Assembly: GCA_964236735.1 (NCBI GenBank)
Contig: CAXSFM010000007.1
Coordinates: 124,001-188,000, forward strand
Direction: 5' to 3'
Length of the DNA stretch: 64,000 nt
Origin: JAIVJG01 sp964236735
Lineage (GTDB): Bacteria; Acidobacteriota; Blastocatellia; Pyrinomonadales; Pyrinomonadaceae
This document shows positions 8,996-17,139 of this stretch, piece after piece (position 1 is the stretch's first letter; every line of letters starts with the position of its first letter). A model generated the notes under the pieces. It did not search any database and was not told the DNA's origin. It saw only the letters and a program-made list of their open reading frames with translations. Made by a program: the position numbers and the translations under genes.

Positions 8996-10063
8996 TCAAC
9001 TCGCTTTCAGTCCGGTTTCTCGCTTCGGCGTCTGAAATCCGAGATGCTTGTAGGCCGCCGGCGTGCAAGTGCGACCGCGCGGGGTGCGATTGAGAAAGCC
9101 GATTTGAATCAAGTACGGCTCGATGATTTCCTCGATGCTTTCGCGCTCCTCGCTGATCGAAGCCGAGATGGTTCCGATGCCGACGGGGCCGCCGTCGAAC
9201 TTTTCGATGATCGTCGTCAGCACCTTGCGGTCAACCTCGTCGAGGCCGAAGCGGTCAACTTCCATCTCGTCCAGAGCCTTGCGCGCCACGTCGCGCGTGA
9301 TGCGCCCGTCGTTCAAGACTTCGGCGTAGTCGCGCACGCGCCTGAGCAGGCGGTTGGCGATGCGCGGAGTGCCGCGCGCGCGTCTGGCTAACTCGCTCGC
9401 TCCGCTCGACTCTATTTCCACGCCGAGAATTTCCGCCGAGCGATGGATGATAATTTCGAGGTCTTTGCGCGAATAAAAATCGAGATGAAAGACGATGCCG
9501 AAACGCCCGCGCAGAGGGGCGGTGATGAGTCCCGCGCGTGTGGTCGCGCCGACGAGCGTGAACTTCGGCAAGTCGAGTTTGATCGAGCGCGCGGCGTTGC
9601 CCTGCCCGATCATAATGTCGAGTTGATAGTCCTCCATCGCCGAGTAGAGAACCTCTTCGATCTGCGGTTTGAGACGATGAATCTCGTCTATGAAGAGCAC
9701 TTCGCCTTCCTGCAAGTTGGTCAGGACGGCTGCCAAGTCTCCGCCGCGCTCGACCGCAGGCGCGCTCACGGTCTTCAGAGGCGCATCCATCTCGTGCGCG
9801 ATGATTTGCGAGAGCGTCGTCTTGCCCAAGCCCGGAGGGCCGAAAAAGAGAACGTGGTCTAACGCCTCTCGACGGGCGCGTGCGGCGCGCAGGAAAATCT
9901 TGAGATTGGTCGTAATTTTCGGCTGGCCGATGTACTCGGCGAGCGAGCGCGGGCGCAGAGAAGTCTCGACGACTTGATCGTCCGGCGTCGCGTCGCCTGA
10001 CATCTCGCGCGCGATTTGCGCGTCCGGCGTGGCTGTTGTTAACTCCGGCATGAGTTGTGACAT
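8996..10063 (-). CDS. ruvB: Holliday junction branch migration ATPase RuvB
   Basis: RuvB is the hexameric AAA+ motor that, with RuvA, drives branch migration of Holliday junctions during recombination and repair. The 355-residue sequence carries the N-terminal LRPRSLAEYIGQ motif, Walker A GPPGLGKT at residues 75-82, Walker B DEIH at 126-129, the GATTRAG sensor region and the C-terminal winged helix with GFLNRTPRGR. Length is normal for the family. AAGGAG lies about 11 bases before the ATG. ruvA and ruvC are not in the window. Confidence 0.98.
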   Translation of the reverse strand: MSQLMPELTTATPDAQIAREMSGDATPDDQVVETSLRPRSLAEYIGQPKITTNLKIFLRAARARREALDHVLFFGPPGLGKTTLSQIIAHEMDAPLKTVSAPAVERGGDLAAVLTNLQEGEVLFIDEIHRLKPQIEEVLYSAMEDYQLDIMIGQGNAARSIKLDLPKFTLVGATTRAGLITAPLRGRFGIVFHLDFYSRKDLEIIIHRSAEILGVEIESSGASELARRARGTPRIANRLLRRVRDYAEVLNDGRITRDVARKALDEMEVDRFGLDEVDRKVLTTIIEKFDGGPVGIGTISASISEERESIEEIIEPYLIQIGFLNRTPRGRTCTPAAYKHLGFQTPKRETGLKAS

Positions 10064-10168
10064 GCGCTAAAACTCTCCTTAAAACTGCTCTCTGGAAACA
10101 CACGCATTATGCCACGTTCGGGCTATTGTTTCAAGTGTGAAACAGAAAAAGAACATCCTTCAAAGAGA

Positions 10169-10216
10169 TAAAAAGACGCCGTTATCTGAATCCATAAGAT
10201 TCAAATAACGGCGTCT
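10169..10216 (-). terminator. Rho-independent terminator of the atpD-atpC unit
   Basis: Read on the minus strand, a 19-bp nearly perfect stem (AGACGCCGTTAT and its complement, one mismatch, short loop) is followed by a TTTTTA tract. It lies just past the atpC stop and is well placed to end the atpD-atpC transcript ahead of ruvB. Confidence 0.85.
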
Positions 10217-10237
10217 CAAATCGCGATGTTGGGGAAG

Positions 10238-10648
10238 TTAGCGAGAGCCTTCGGACATCAGTTGGAGGCGTGCGGCGGAGCGTTCGAGTTGCGTGCGCGC
10301 GGCGGTGAACTCTTCGGGCGTGCCGCTGAAGGCGTTGAGAGTTTTCTCCGCGTGCTCGCGTTCAGCACGCGCTTTCGCCGTGTCAATTTCTTCGGGGAAC
10401 TCGGCAAGGTCTGCGAGCACAGAAACTTTATCCGCGTTGACCTCGACGAAGCCGCCGGAGACGAGCAGCCTGCGCGACGCCGCGCCTTGCGTGTAAGAGA
10501 GCACGCCCGTCTGCAATTGCGAGATGAGCGGCGTGTGGCCGGGCAGGATGCCGAGTTCGCCGTCCAGTCCCGGCACGGTCACGAAGTCAACCGCCTCCGA
10601 CAACAGGCGTCGCTCCGGCGTAATCACATCGAGTTGTAAACGTTCCAT
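10238..10648 (-). CDS. atpC: ATP synthase F1 epsilon subunit
   Basis: The 136-residue epsilon subunit of F1 is part of the central stalk and can inhibit ATP hydrolysis. The N-terminal beta-sandwich is recognisable from LDVITPERRLLSEAVDFVTV and GELGILPGHTPLISQL. The C-terminal helical hairpin is rich in Arg, Glu and Ala. It follows atpD on the minus strand. The 92-base gap between them is almost filled by a heptamer-repeat hairpin, and no ribosome site is seen before the ATG. The other ATP synthase genes are not nearby. Confidence 0.96.
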   Translation of the reverse strand: MERLQLDVITPERRLLSEAVDFVTVPGLDGELGILPGHTPLISQLQTGVLSYTQGAASRRLLVSGGFVEVNADKVSVLADLAEFPEEIDTAKARAEREHAEKTLNAFSGTPEEFTAARTQLERSAARLQLMSEGSR

Positions 10649-10653
10649 AATTC

Positions 10654-10735
10654 AAGTGATAAGCGATAAGTGATGAGTGATAAGTGATAAGAAGAAGATG
10701 GTTTTTCTTATCACTCATCACTCATCACTTATCAC
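10654..10735. repeat. Heptamer-repeat inverted element A (AGTGATA/AGTGATG units)
   Basis: The left arm has about five 7-nt units of the type AGTGATA, AGCGATA, AGTGATG ending in AGAAGAAG. The right arm carries the complementary TATCACT/CATCACT units. Together they can fold into a long hairpin inside the atpD-atpC spacer, where it would lie in the transcript. Confidence 0.9.
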
Positions 10736-10740
10736 CGCTC

Positions 10741-12282
10741 TTATGCTCCGACAGCCATTAGCTCGGCCTTCGCGCGCGCCTCTTCGATAGTGCCGACGAG
10801 GTAGAAGGCTTGCTCTGGAAGGTCGTCGTGTTTGCCGTCAACGATTTCCTGAAAGCCGCGTATGGTGTCTTCGAGCTTGACGTATTTGCCTTCGAGACCT
10901 GTGAACTGCGCGGCGACGAAGAAGGGCTGCGAGAAGAAACGCTGCACCTTGCGCGCGCGTGAGACGACGAGTTTGTCTTCTTCTGATAACTCGTCGAGGC
11001 CGAGGATGGCGATGATGTCCTGCAAGTCTTTGTAACGCTGCAAGAGTTGTTTGACCGCCTGCGCCGTGCCGTAATGCGCTTCGCCGATGATGCGCGGGTC
11101 GAGCAGTCTGGACGATGAAGTGAGCGGGTCAACCGCCGGATAAATTCCGAGTTCGACGATCTGGCGCGAGAGCGCGGTGACGGCGTCCAAGTGCGCGAAG
11201 GTCGTCGCGGGCGCGGGGTCTGTGTAGTCGTCCGCAGGGACATAGACGGCTTGAATCGAAGTGATCGCGCCCGTCTTCGTCGAGGTGATGCGCTCCTGCA
11301 TCTCGCCCATCTCGGTGGCGAGGTTCGGCTGGTAGCCGACCGCAGAGGGCATCCGCCCCAAGAGCGCAGAGACTTCCGAGCCGGCCTGCGTGAAGCGGAA
11401 AATGTTGTCAATGAAGAGCAGCACGTCGAGTCCCTGATCGCGGAAATATTCGGCGACGGTCAAGCCCGACAGCGCGACGCGCAGGCGCGCGCCCGGCGGC
11501 TCCGTCATCTGGCCGAAGACGAGCGACACCTTCGACTCCTGCATCGTCTGCATATCAACTTTCGACATGTCGAACTCGCCGGTTTCGTGGAAGTGCTTGT
11601 TGAAGGCTTCGCCGTACTGGATGACGCCCGACTCGACGAACTCGCGCAGCAAATCGTTGCCTTCGCGCGTGCGCTCGCCGACGCCCGCGAAGACGGAATA
11701 GCCGGAGTGTTCCATCGCGATGTTGTGAATCAACTCTTGAATCAAGACAGTCTTGCCGACGCCCGCGCCGCCGAAGAGACCGATTTTGCCGCCGCGCAAA
11801 AAGGGCTGAATCAAGTCAATGACCTTGATGCCCGTCTCGAACATTTCGAGTTCCGTGGATTGCTCTTCCAGAGTCGGCGCGTGGCGGTGAATCGGGTAAC
11901 GCTTCTCGGAATTGACGGGGCCGAGGTTGTCCACCGGATCGCCGATGACGTTCAGCACGCGCCCCAAAGTCGTCTCGCCGACGGGCATCGTAATCGGGCC
12001 GCCCGTGTCTATGGCCTTCATGCCGCGCACGATGCCCTCGGTCGGCTTCATCGAGACGGCGCGGACGCGGCCTTCGCCGAGATGCTGTTCGACTTCGCAG
12101 ATGAGGTCAACGGGGTCTGGCACGTCGAATCCTTCGGAGGTGACGCGCAGTGCGGTGTAAATCAGCGGTAGATAACCGTCGCCGAACTCTACGTCGAGCA
12201 CGGGGCCGATGACCTGCACGACGCGCCCGACTTGTTGGCCGCCTGCGGGCGCGGCATTCGAGTTTCCGTATGACGTGGACAT
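10741..12282 (-). CDS. atpD: ATP synthase F1 beta subunit
   Basis: The catalytic beta subunit of F1-ATPase, 513 residues, longer than the usual 460-480. The P-loop GGAGVGKT is at residues 171-178, followed by the GERTREGND catalytic Glu/Arg segment, the DNIFRFTQAG Walker B region and the SSSRLLDP nucleotide-site motif. The extra length comes from an N-terminal extension of about 15 residues and an insertion near residues 222-250 (around NKHFHETGEFDMSK). It is paired only with atpC, so the a, b, c, alpha, gamma and delta genes must be elsewhere, as in other bacteria with split atp loci. A GAGGAG sequence lies 17 bases upstream of the ATG, too far for a standard site. Confidence 0.97.
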   Translation of the reverse strand: MSTSYGNSNAAPAGGQQVGRVVQVIGPVLDVEFGDGYLPLIYTALRVTSEGFDVPDPVDLICEVEQHLGEGRVRAVSMKPTEGIVRGMKAIDTGGPITMPVGETTLGRVLNVIGDPVDNLGPVNSEKRYPIHRHAPTLEEQSTELEMFETGIKVIDLIQPFLRGGKIGLFGGAGVGKTVLIQELIHNIAMEHSGYSVFAGVGERTREGNDLLREFVESGVIQYGEAFNKHFHETGEFDMSKVDMQTMQESKVSLVFGQMTEPPGARLRVALSGLTVAEYFRDQGLDVLLFIDNIFRFTQAGSEVSALLGRMPSAVGYQPNLATEMGEMQERITSTKTGAITSIQAVYVPADDYTDPAPATTFAHLDAVTALSRQIVELGIYPAVDPLTSSSRLLDPRIIGEAHYGTAQAVKQLLQRYKDLQDIIAILGLDELSEEDKLVVSRARKVQRFFSQPFFVAAQFTGLEGKYVKLEDTIRGFQEIVDGKHDDLPEQAFYLVGTIEEARAKAELMAVGA

Positions 12283-12494
12283 ATTCTGTCGGTGTCACTC
12301 CTCTTTATTGTGTTAAAGCCGTTGAAGGCAAGAAATTAGGCTGTGTAAAAAGATTGACAGCGTAGCATAGAGGCGCGCGTGAGGCAAAGCAGGTGCGCCG
12401 CCGGGTAGTGGTTCAACTTGAAGTTGGTATCAAGAAATTGAGGGACAAGGCTTTCACCCTATCCCTCGCCGGAAAAGTAATTGTCGCCGGAAGA

Positions 12495-12680
12495 TTACCA
12501 GTGATCCGACCAGGAATGACCGCAGCCGCCATTGCCGCAGGTGCTGCCGCTGCCTTCATATTGCTGACAGTTACATCCTGATTTCGAGCAAGCCCCAGAC
12601 CCGCTACAGATGGCGTGCTGGTGTGGTGTGGCGGGAGTGGCTGGTACAGTTTCTCGTTGCTCATTTTCTGTTGTCGGCAT
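12495..12680 (-). CDS. Cys/His-rich small protein with zinc-ribbon-like spacing
   Basis: A 61-residue protein with an excellent ribosome site (AAGGAG, seven bases before the ATG). The first 24 residues are Thr/Pro/Gln-rich. The second half holds six cysteines and late histidines arranged as C-x5-C-x4-C-x-C-x9-C-x4-C-G-H-x4-H. The C-x-C ... C-x4-C-G-H-x4-H part resembles small zinc-binding motifs; a metallothionein or peptide precursor is also possible. No signal peptide is evident. The competing 83-residue frame on the same strand (12413-12664) lacks a ribosome site. The family is not recognised. It lies upstream of atpD, 212 bases away, with nothing else seen in that gap. Confidence 0.7.
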   Translation of the reverse strand: MPTTENEQRETVPATPATPHQHAICSGSGACSKSGCNCQQYEGSGSTCGNGGCGHSWSDHW

Positions 12681-12984
12681 CTGAATTCTCCTTAATCTGA
12701 GTGGTTAGAGGTTTACGTCTGCGGACGGCAGATCGTCGAAATAGACGGTCGAAGTTCAGTGCGCGCCGCTCTGACGTGAATTGTGCATCAGACAACTCCG
12801 CTCGAAGAATGATCCCACGAAGAAGTCTCTTTACATGCGCGCGGGAAAGATATGCAACTGACAGAAGGTTGTCAATAAAAAGGTCGCGCAATGACCTGAG
12901 GTTCAAGCTTGAGTGCCGGTAACTTACCGTTCTGAACTAATAATGCGACGCGGCGGCGCAGTCGAAACCTCTACTAGGCACTAT

Positions 12985-13251
12985 TCATTCCGCATCGTCG
13001 AGGCGAATCTTCATGCTGCGGAGCGTGCGGCGGTCGTCGTCGGTTAAATCGAGTTGGATGGAATCGTCGTCTGATTTCGCGCCGTCGAGTTCGCGCAGGC
13101 CGATCTCCAGACGCAGGGTCAACTCCATCTCGTAGCCCGCTTCGTGCAGGCGTTCGATGGCGCGCGCGACGCCGGACGAGTCGGCGACCGCCGCGTTAAT
13201 CGCCGCGCCGAGTTCCTGCACAATCTCTTTCGCTTCGTCGTTGAGTTCCAA
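12985..13251 (-). CDS. Small acidic hypothetical protein
   Basis: An unrecognised 88-residue cytoplasmic protein. It probably starts at the TTG at 13251, which follows an AGGAAGGCGAG purine run. The sequence is helical and acidic: an N-terminal helix (ELNDEAKEIVQELGAAINAA), a central segment with MELTLRLEIGLRELD and a C-terminal DLTDDDRRTLRSMKI stretch. There are no membrane segments, Cys residues or known motifs. It lies downstream of the WD40-caspase gene on the same strand with a 115-base gap. Confidence 0.6.
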   Translation of the reverse strand: MELNDEAKEIVQELGAAINAAVADSSGVARAIERLHEAGYEMELTLRLEIGLRELDGAKSDDDSIQLDLTDDDRRTLRSMKIRLDDAE

Positions 13252-13365
13252 ATTTAGTCTCGCCTTCCTGTGAAAATCCGGGTCAGAGCGTCTATCAATA
13301 TTTTATTGAACGCAATCTTTCGTCCGCCGTCAAGAAGAGCGTGACTGCGTGCAGTCTTTTTTGGT

Positions 13366-16300
13366 TCAAGGCTTGGCGACGATGAGCGGCGCGGCCTCGA
13401 CTTCGCGGCGATAGAAGACGCGCGGGTGTTGCACGTTGCGTTTGGCGGGGTCTGCGATTTGTTCCTCGCCTTTGACGAAAGCGACTTTCACTCCGCGATC
13501 CTTCTGCGCCTCGATCATCAGTTCAGCCTGCATCTGCGGCACGCGCTCGGTCGCGTAGTCGAACCATTCGCGCGCGACGACTTGCCCGTCATGCGGCTCG
13601 TCGTCGGCCTTGTTTTGCTTGACGCCTTCCTCGACGAGCGCGAACGTCAGGAAGCCGTGCCCGAACTTCGACGCTTCCTGCGCGGCTTGATAACTCTGCG
13701 CGGCGGTAAGGATGTACATGCCTTTCTCGTAGGCGAGTTGCGCGAGTCCTTTCGAGTTCATCGGCCCTCTACGCTTCTCGTCCGACTCCAAAGCCTGACC
13801 GGAGTTGCACGCATCAATGACCATCAACAACTGTCCCGCATCCACGCCTTCGAGCGCGTCTTCAAGCTCAAGGTCTGAGACGCTGTGCGCGAGAATCGTT
13901 TTCAATCCCGCCTCGTCAATCGCGTCGCGCCCGCCTTCGTAGCCGAGATCGTACGGGATGAGGTAGAAGCGATTGGCCTGCGCCGTGCCGTGTCCGGCGA
14001 AGTAGATGACGACGGAATCTTCGGGCTGCACTTTCGCGGCGAGGTCTGCGAGAGCTTTCAGTATATTTTCTTTCGTCGCCTGCGCGTCGGCCAGCGTCGT
14101 CAGTTGCGTGCGCGCGTAGTTGGCGAGTTTCGTCTGCTGTCTTTGCCACTCCGCGCTGAAATCCTGCGCGTCGGCGACGGCGTATTTCAAATCGAAATCT
14201 TTGTTCGCGTAACTGTTGACGCCGACCGCCAGCACATACGTCACGCCCTGACGTTTGAGCGACGGCGCGCCCGTCACATTGAGCGTCGCATCCGTGCTTT
14301 TAACGTTGTCTCGATTGAAAGCGTAAGCCGTCAGGCGATTCTCCCCGGCGATGAGAGGCACGCTGGCGGTCAACGTCGCTTCCGCTTTGCCTTGCAACAC
14401 GTCGCCGTGCCAGACGCGCACGAGCGAGCCGTTGCGAAACAGGCGCACGTCCTGCGCGCCGCTGTTGGCCGAGTGCGCGGCGTCGGCGGGCGCGCCTGTG
14501 ACGACGATCCCAATCGTCGCGCGTCGCGCGTCGTTGGTTGACTGCGCGCTGCCTGTCGCTTGTCCGTTGGCGAGCGCGAGTACGACTTGCGGCTGGCGGC
14601 GATCTCTCTGCGCGATGTCCTGCGCGGCTTTCAGAGTGGGGACTTGCTGCCTGACGAACAACTCGGAGAGCAAGCCGGGGTTGTAGAACTCGTTGAAGAA
14701 AATCTCGACGGGCGCGACATCGTACAGATTTTCCGAGAACCTCCACAGCACGCGATTCCACGCGGCGGGCGAGCCGTCGAACGCGCCATCGTTGAGGACG
14801 ACGAGCCAGTCGTCATCATCCACTGACAACACGTTCGCCAACTCCTTGCCCGAAGCCGTCTCCCACAACTTGATGGTTGTGTCGCGCCCCGCCGTCAAAA
14901 GCATCTTGTCGTCGCCCATGAAGCGCACGCCGTAAACGTCCGCCGCGTGGCCTTTGAAACTCCGCACGTTGCGCCCGTCGGCGACGTTCCACAATTCAAC
15001 GATGCCTCCGTCACCAACCTGCGCGAGCGTGCGCCCGTCCGCGCTGAAAGTTAAACCGCGCACGAAGTTTGGCGAAGTCAGAGTGCGTATCAACGCACCC
15101 GTCGCAGCGTTCCACAGTTCGACCTTCTGATCGAGTCCGCCGCTCGCGATAATTTGCCCGTCGGGGCTGATAGCAACGCTCCAGCCAATGCCGTTACCCC
15201 GTTTGGCAAAGACGTGCCGGAGCGCGCCCGTCGCGACATCCCACAGCTTCACTTCGCCAGAGCCGGCGCTGACCAGACTCTTTCCGTCCGCGCTGAAAGC
15301 CAGTGCATAAACTCCCGCGTCATCGGTTGAGACGATGCGGCTGCGCGTGTTCACGCGCGCGGACATAATTTCTTTGCCCGTTGCGACATTCCAGAGCGTG
15401 ATGTGGCTGCGCGGGCCGATAGTGTCAGAAGAGGCCGTCGCGAGAATTTTTCCGTCGGGACTAAAAACGACGGAACGCAGGTAACCGCCTTGCGGGACAA
15501 TGGTGCGTAGCTCTTTGCCCGTCGCCGTGTCCCATAACTTGGCCGTCTCGTCGAAGCTGCCGCTCGCGAGAATTTTTCCGTCAGGGCTGAAATCGAGGGT
15601 GGTGATGCCTTCAAGGTCTAGCTTCTTGACGCCTTCTCGCCTGTCGTCTTCAAGTGTGCGGTGTCCTGTGAGCGTGAGCATCCGGTTCGCGGAATTGTTC
15701 CAGAGTTTGATGCGCGCGTCGCCCTCGCCGCCGCTCGCCATAAATTGCCCGTCACGACTGAGCGCGATGGCCTCACTCTGATGAGTGTGCCCTTCGAGCG
15801 TGCGCGGCGCAGCATTCGTCGAGATGTCCCAGAGCTTGATTTCATGTTCGCTCGCTCGCTCGTGAACGTCACCGCCGCAAGTGGCAATCGTTTCATTGTC
15901 GGGGCTGAAGGCGATGGCGTTGATGCCTTTGCTGTGTCCGGTGTAAGTGCGAAGCAACGCGCCGGTGTTTGCGTCCCACAACTTCGCGGTTTTGTCCGAA
16001 CTCCCGCTCACGATGTGCTTGCCGTCAAAACTCATGGCGATGCCTCTGACGACTGACTGATGCCCGCTCAATTCATGTTGCAGCGTGCCCGTCGCCACGT
16101 CCCACATCAAGAGCGTGCCTGAAACGATTATCGGATCAACGGTGCGGACAACTTTGCGTCCGCCGCTCACAATCGTCCGGCCATCTGGAGAGAAGGCGAC
16201 TGAATAAATGTAATCCTGCTCCGCCGGTTTCGAGAACGCGCGCAACTCCGCTCCGGTCTTCACGTCCCACAATTTAACGAGCGAGTCGTCGCCGGAGCCG

Positions 16301-16854
16301 CTCGCCAGCAACAATCCATCGGGGCTGAAAGCGACGGTATTGATGCTCGCCTTATTGCCGGCGAGCGTGTAAAGATTCTGCTTCGTCGCCACGTCCAGCA
16401 GTCGGATCGTCTTGCTGTCGCCGCACGTCGCGATCAGTTTGCCGTCGGGACTGAAAGCGACGGCGTCTTCCCAACCTGCGTTCAGCACGCTTGCTATCAG
16501 TTTGCCCGTCGTCACATCCCACAGCTTGAGTGTGCTATCGAGCGCAGTACTCGCCAGCGTATTTCCGTCAGGGCTGAAAGCGACGGCCTTGATGCCGTTC
16601 TTGTGCCCGCGCAAAGTGCGAAGCTCTTTGCCGCTCGCGACATCCCATAGCTTAATCGTGGCGTCGTAAGCGCCGCTCGCGAGAATGCGCCCGTCGCGGC
16701 TGAAGGCCACTACCTGTACGCCGCCTGAGTGTCCCTCCTGCACGAGCAACTCCGGTTTCTGCGCGGGCGCGACGACGTTGAAAAGCGCGATGATGAAGGC
16801 GGCGACCGCATAATTTCCGATGCGTTTTTTCGAGATGATATTTTTTTTCAACAA
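13366..16854 (-). CDS. Secreted WD40-repeat protein with C-terminal caspase-like (C14) protease
   Basis: A 1162-residue protein. It appears to start at a TTG (16854), since no ATG gives an intact signal peptide; residues 12-32 form the signal sequence. Residues about 40-690 contain 14 recognisable WD40 repeats (VAFSPDG ... IKLWDVATGKEL pattern), enough for two seven-blade propellers. A beta-rich linker follows, then a caspase/metacaspase domain from about residue 865. The catalytic dyad is visible as His955 (YFAGHGTA) and Cys1016 (IDACNSGQ). Such proteases cleave after basic residues in many orthocaspases, but the specificity here is unknown. Caspase-first fusions with WD40 are familiar in cyanobacteria; here the order is reversed and the protein is predicted to be exported. 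Confidence 0.93.
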   Translation of the reverse strand: MLKKNIISKKRIGNYAVAAFIIALFNVVAPAQKPELLVQEGHSGGVQVVAFSRDGRILASGAYDATIKLWDVASGKELRTLRGHKNGIKAVAFSPDGNTLASTALDSTLKLWDVTTGKLIASVLNAGWEDAVAFSPDGKLIATCGDSKTIRLLDVATKQNLYTLAGNKASINTVAFSPDGLLLASGSGDDSLVKLWDVKTGAELRAFSKPAEQDYIYSVAFSPDGRTIVSGGRKVVRTVDPIIVSGTLLMWDVATGTLQHELSGHQSVVRGIAMSFDGKHIVSGSSDKTAKLWDANTGALLRTYTGHSKGINAIAFSPDNETIATCGGDVHERASEHEIKLWDISTNAAPRTLEGHTHQSEAIALSRDGQFMASGGEGDARIKLWNNSANRMLTLTGHRTLEDDRREGVKKLDLEGITTLDFSPDGKILASGSFDETAKLWDTATGKELRTIVPQGGYLRSVVFSPDGKILATASSDTIGPRSHITLWNVATGKEIMSARVNTRSRIVSTDDAGVYALAFSADGKSLVSAGSGEVKLWDVATGALRHVFAKRGNGIGWSVAISPDGQIIASGGLDQKVELWNAATGALIRTLTSPNFVRGLTFSADGRTLAQVGDGGIVELWNVADGRNVRSFKGHAADVYGVRFMGDDKMLLTAGRDTTIKLWETASGKELANVLSVDDDDWLVVLNDGAFDGSPAAWNRVLWRFSENLYDVAPVEIFFNEFYNPGLLSELFVRQQVPTLKAAQDIAQRDRRQPQVVLALANGQATGSAQSTNDARRATIGIVVTGAPADAAHSANSGAQDVRLFRNGSLVRVWHGDVLQGKAEATLTASVPLIAGENRLTAYAFNRDNVKSTDATLNVTGAPSLKRQGVTYVLAVGVNSYANKDFDLKYAVADAQDFSAEWQRQQTKLANYARTQLTTLADAQATKENILKALADLAAKVQPEDSVVIYFAGHGTAQANRFYLIPYDLGYEGGRDAIDEAGLKTILAHSVSDLELEDALEGVDAGQLLMVIDACNSGQALESDEKRRGPMNSKGLAQLAYEKGMYILTAAQSYQAAQEASKFGHGFLTFALVEEGVKQNKADDEPHDGQVVAREWFDYATERVPQMQAELMIEAQKDRGVKVAFVKGEEQIADPAKRNVQHPRVFYRREVEAAPLIVAKP

Positions 16855-17139
16855 GATGGTGAATTCCTCTCAAGCGGCATATCCGAACGGCGACGGGGCG
16901 ACGGGCGTGACCGCAACGCGCCGTCGCGCAAACTCATTCGCCGTTGATAACATGTGGCCTACTCGATAAAGTTAAGATTGATGCCGGGCGAGCGTCGCAT
17001 TGATGTTCAAACATACGAATCGTCGCGCGCCGCCACCGCCGAAGCCTGCGCCACATGAGGGCGCGTGCCTTATACTTACTCGCAAGAATTTCAGGAGAAG
17101 GGTATCACGCGAGACAGTTGCCCGTTGAAAGATAAGTTT

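Noticed and set aside
12413..12664. An 83-codon frame overlapping the Cys-rich protein
   Set aside because: No ribosome site, and the Cys-rich frame has a near-perfect one.
12661..12906. An 81-codon minus-strand frame before the Cys-rich gene
   Set aside because: It starts with TTG without a ribosome site and its 3' end overlaps the strong ribosome site and start of the Cys-rich gene.
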